A stretch of DNA of 64,000 nt, taken from Eumeta japonica. Lineage: Eukaryota > Arthropoda > Insecta > Lepidoptera > Psychidae. The position numbers and the translations under genes are program-made. The stretch spans positions 165,990 through 229,989 of the forward strand of contig BGZK01001000.1 of the NCBI GenBank assembly GCA_005406025.1. The letters run 5' to 3'. How positions within the stretch are numbered: position 1 is the first letter of the stretch; each line of letters opens with the position of its first letter. This document shows positions 61,251-64,000 of the stretch, one piece after another. The notes under the pieces are model-generated. The model ran no database searches. It saw only the letters and a program-made list of their open reading frames with translations, and was not told the origin of the DNA.

Positions 61251-61640
61251 GTCTCGCTTCAGTAGTTCCATAGCCCGCCTGTGCGGCGATTTGAGCCTTA
61301 TGTGTGTACATGCGAGTAGAACGCGACCTTCGGAACGCATCCGACTCATGACTGGCGAATTAGTTCAACCGATATGCGGGCACCCGACGTGCGCGCGGAG
61401 TCGGCGAGCGTCGTGCGTCCTTTGAAATTTTATCTACACGCGTTACGCAACTTCTCCCGAGGTGTTTCGCCGAGGGCGTCCGTAAAGATAGCGACTGTCA
61501 ACTTCGTTCGCTCTTACGCGTAATCGCTGCCGAGGAGTTTCGCCGACGATCAGATCCGCGAGTCGAAAGCGACGAATTCGCATCGAGTTTATCGCTGGTC
61601 CGATACGCGCCGGTGATTTGATTAGTTGTCGTTTACGTAA
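61250..61640 (+). promoter_or_regulatory. CpG-rich promoter/5' UTR-like island
   Basis: TTCAGT at 61259-61264 fits an initiator, and CpG-dense sequence follows for about 380 bp without stable coding frame. A diverged duplication (CCGAGGTGTTTCGCCGAG at 61457 and CCGAGGAGTTTCGCCGAC at 61530) sits inside. The perfect palindrome GTTTACGTAAAC lies at 61630-61641. Strand is inferred from the initiator only. Confidence 0.35.
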
Positions 61641-62214
61641 ACGTAGCTTAAATTCTATTAGCACGGAGCTACATCAGTTTTCACCTTTGAAAACTTGGTT
61701 TTTTAATGTAGTTATGAGTGAAGTGGGTGTTTTTTTTTTACTATTTTTAAATTGTTTCTTACACCTGCCGTGCCGTATTGAACACGTTGCAATCTCGTAA
61801 AGCTTGTTACGTACAATAAGCCGGCATACGCTAGTCTGCCCGTGCGACGCGCGTGGCGAGGCTGTGACGCGTGCGTGAGCGGCATAGTTGGCTCCGTCCA
61901 ATGCACTTTGGCCCAACCCGAGTGGAACGTAAAGCGTGACGAATTTTATTAGGCACTATAAAACTGCTCAACGACTTCGATCGAGAAATGTTAACGGCAG
62001 CTACTTTTCTGTCCTTATTATGATTTGATAGAAATCTTAGCGTTGTATTTCATCGCGCAAGTTACTCAATCGTAACACTAATTGAGGCTATTGTTAACCG
62101 TCTTATGATTATGCAACTAGTTATTTTAAAGTGTTCATTTCTAAAATATTTTTGTAAAAGAATTGTGCGATGTGAAATCTACGGGTCTGTTATATTACTG
62201 TGTTGGGGAAAACA

Positions 62215-63310
62215 GTTTTTTCGTATTTTATATACAAATTCAAGATAATTTTCTATCATGTATATGTATATATATATGCCATTTTGTTTAACAATTTGTT
62301 GCTATTTTGTGGGTTGTGACATAATCCCATTGCTGTAAAAATTTTTGGACTACTGATCAAAAAACTGCGACAAGTAGTTTTGACAGTCCTCTTTGATGTT
62401 AACCTAACACTACCTAAAGAATTTTGAAGAGACCGAAACAGATGAAAATCTTGAGGGTGCAAGGTCATGGATGCATTAACACCTCTCAACCAAATTCTCT
62501 CAATATATGCTATTAGTGGCTAAAGATGTGTGTAGTTTGACGTTATTATAGTGAAAAACCATACCATTTTTGTTTATTAATTCCGGCCGTGTTTTCTCTG
62601 TCTCATCAGCTGTTGGCAGTAGAGTTGATGGTTTTGCACGGCGGTAAAAGCTCATAATGAATGATGCCCTTCCAATTTCACCATATACATGGCATCAACT
62701 TATTGCGAGTTAATCCGGGTTTTGCTATAGTCTGTGGAGCTTGTTTGTCTTTTGACGGTGATCTTTTTCGCACGTTCTTGTCGTAGGTGATCCATTTTTC
62801 ATCACCGGTGATGAATCTTTTCAAATACAGTTCGGTTTCGTTACGTTTCAATAGAAAATCGCACATGAGTTCATTCATTATAATTCTTTCGGTGAGCTCA
62901 TGTGGAATCCAAGTATCTAGGTATTTATATATCCACCTTTTCTTCAAATGGGTCAAAACTGTTTTGTGGTCAGTCTCCAGCTCTTCAGTTATGTCGTAAG
63001 AACTAATATATCTATCTTGCTCTACTTTTTTCGAAATGGCATTAACTTTATCCGTAACATGTTGACCAGAGCGAGGTTCGTCTTTGGCATCAAAATTGCC
63101 GTACTGAAAACGGTTTTGTGAACTTGAACGACTTGAACCAGTTTTGTTCTGCTCTTACCGACACTGAATTAGGTTCACGAATTTTTTCTCGGTTTGTGTC
63201 GCCATTTTCTCTTTTTGTAATAAAACTTCGAAATGATTTTCTACGTTCGATTCATATATTTTGTTGGGCAGAAAAACGGTAAGAAAAATAGCGGCACACC
63301 GTTTTTCCTT
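62215..63310 (-). mobile_element. mariner-like transposon relic, copy 3
   Basis: The longest intact transposase piece (62678-62956, minus) contains THLKKRWIYKYLDTWIPHEL, MNELMCDFLLKRNETE and FITGDEKWITYDKNVRKRS, diagnostic of mariner (HLKKxGYxKKLDxWVPHEL ... TGDEKWIxYDN). The flanking parts match the copies at 19.9 and 43.6 kb. Stops outside this piece show it is inactive. Confidence 0.85.
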
Positions 63311-64000
63311 TTATTTTAAGCGAATACCATATTTTTCGCATCTGTAATAGGTCGTTACTGCTTCGAATGATATAGAAGTTTAATGATTGAATAATTACTT
63401 TCCCCTATCTGCCATTAGCCAGGATATTGTGTGACATATATCGTTATATATTTTTTTTCTTTATGACACTTAACTTTATTTCCAAATTCGAAAGTAAGGA
63501 GAGTCTATGTCCTATCTATATTTTAGCGATCAAAAATAGATTAATCGGCCAATTTTTCATATCTCATTGTCAGACTGACGAACGAATTACGAATTTCAGT
63601 TTCGCCATTTTAATCCGCCTTAATGGAATTTGATAACGATAAACATCATTCGTGTTTATTGTTCGTTGACCCAAATTGACGGAATGATGATACGAGCTGA
63701 TCGCGAGCGGAAGTCACAGAAATTATTCTCGTGATGTGCAGGCAACTTAGGGTTAGGTCACTTCAGATTGACGTAATGGATGTGCTCACCGCTGATATTC
63801 TCGGTAAAGGCAATTTTCGGCAATTGAGTTCGCAATTTTTGGTTGCGCAACGGATGTGATCTCTCAGTACCTACACAGTGATTTTTTTTTTTCAATGACC
63901 GAGATCAGAGTTGATATCATTGCGGATATAAAAACAAAATTACTTCTTCCATGAGTATACTCCAGAAATGTTATTATCATAATTATCTTGTCTATGGTAG
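63311..64000. other. Noncoding end of window
   Basis: No gene, repeat family or promoter signal that I can support. Confidence 0.4.

Overview
The window is nuclear DNA of an insect, almost certainly a moth or butterfly (Lepidoptera). It is AT-rich, its genes are spliced with GT-AG introns, and it carries repeats typical of that order: Lep1-type Helitrons with a GC hairpin near a CTRRT end, a CR1-like LINE tail ending in GATTTT repeats, tRNA-derived SINEs, and mariner, hAT and pogo-type elements. All gene models were built by hand from reading frames, splice-site phase and remembered family patterns; no search was run.

Layout. 1-1036 (+): the 3' end of a proline/tyrosine-rich repeat protein. 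2084-4006: a Helitron-like element containing a 5'-truncated CR1-like LINE. 4997-16631 (+): a complete 11-exon IFT74 gene (611 aa), preceded by a match to the RFX X-box that controls cilia genes. 16763-37956 (-): a complete-looking 16-exon LRPPRC-family gene (mitochondrial PPR protein, 1051 aa), convergent with IFT74; their poly(A) signals lie about 30 bp apart. One LRPPRC intron holds a small intronless gene on the opposite strand (18781-19137), a mariner relic, a long inverted repeat and a possible innexin remnant. Other LRPPRC introns hold a pogo-type MITE, a 2.66 kb hAT element with target-site duplication, and a SINE.

37957-64000 has no complete gene. It contains an RTE-like reverse-transcriptase relic, two candidate 5' exons of an unidentified plus-strand gene (41369-41440 and 46606-46709), two further mariner relics, a decayed Ty3/Gypsy integrase, CpG-rich promoter-like islands (about 48540-48990, 56060-56280, 57040-57120, 61250-61640) and a perfect 40-bp palindrome at 49384. 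This part looks like the 5' regulatory and intronic territory of one or more genes whose main exons lie beyond the window.

The two main genes are unrelated in function: IFT74 serves ciliary transport (in insects, sensory neurons and sperm), LRPPRC serves mitochondrial mRNA. I see no operon-like or defence system. The most interesting items are the overlapping 3' ends of the two genes, the GC-AG intron in IFT74, the nested intronless gene, two hairpin-forming inverted repeats, and the frame behaviour of the 69-bp coding repeat.
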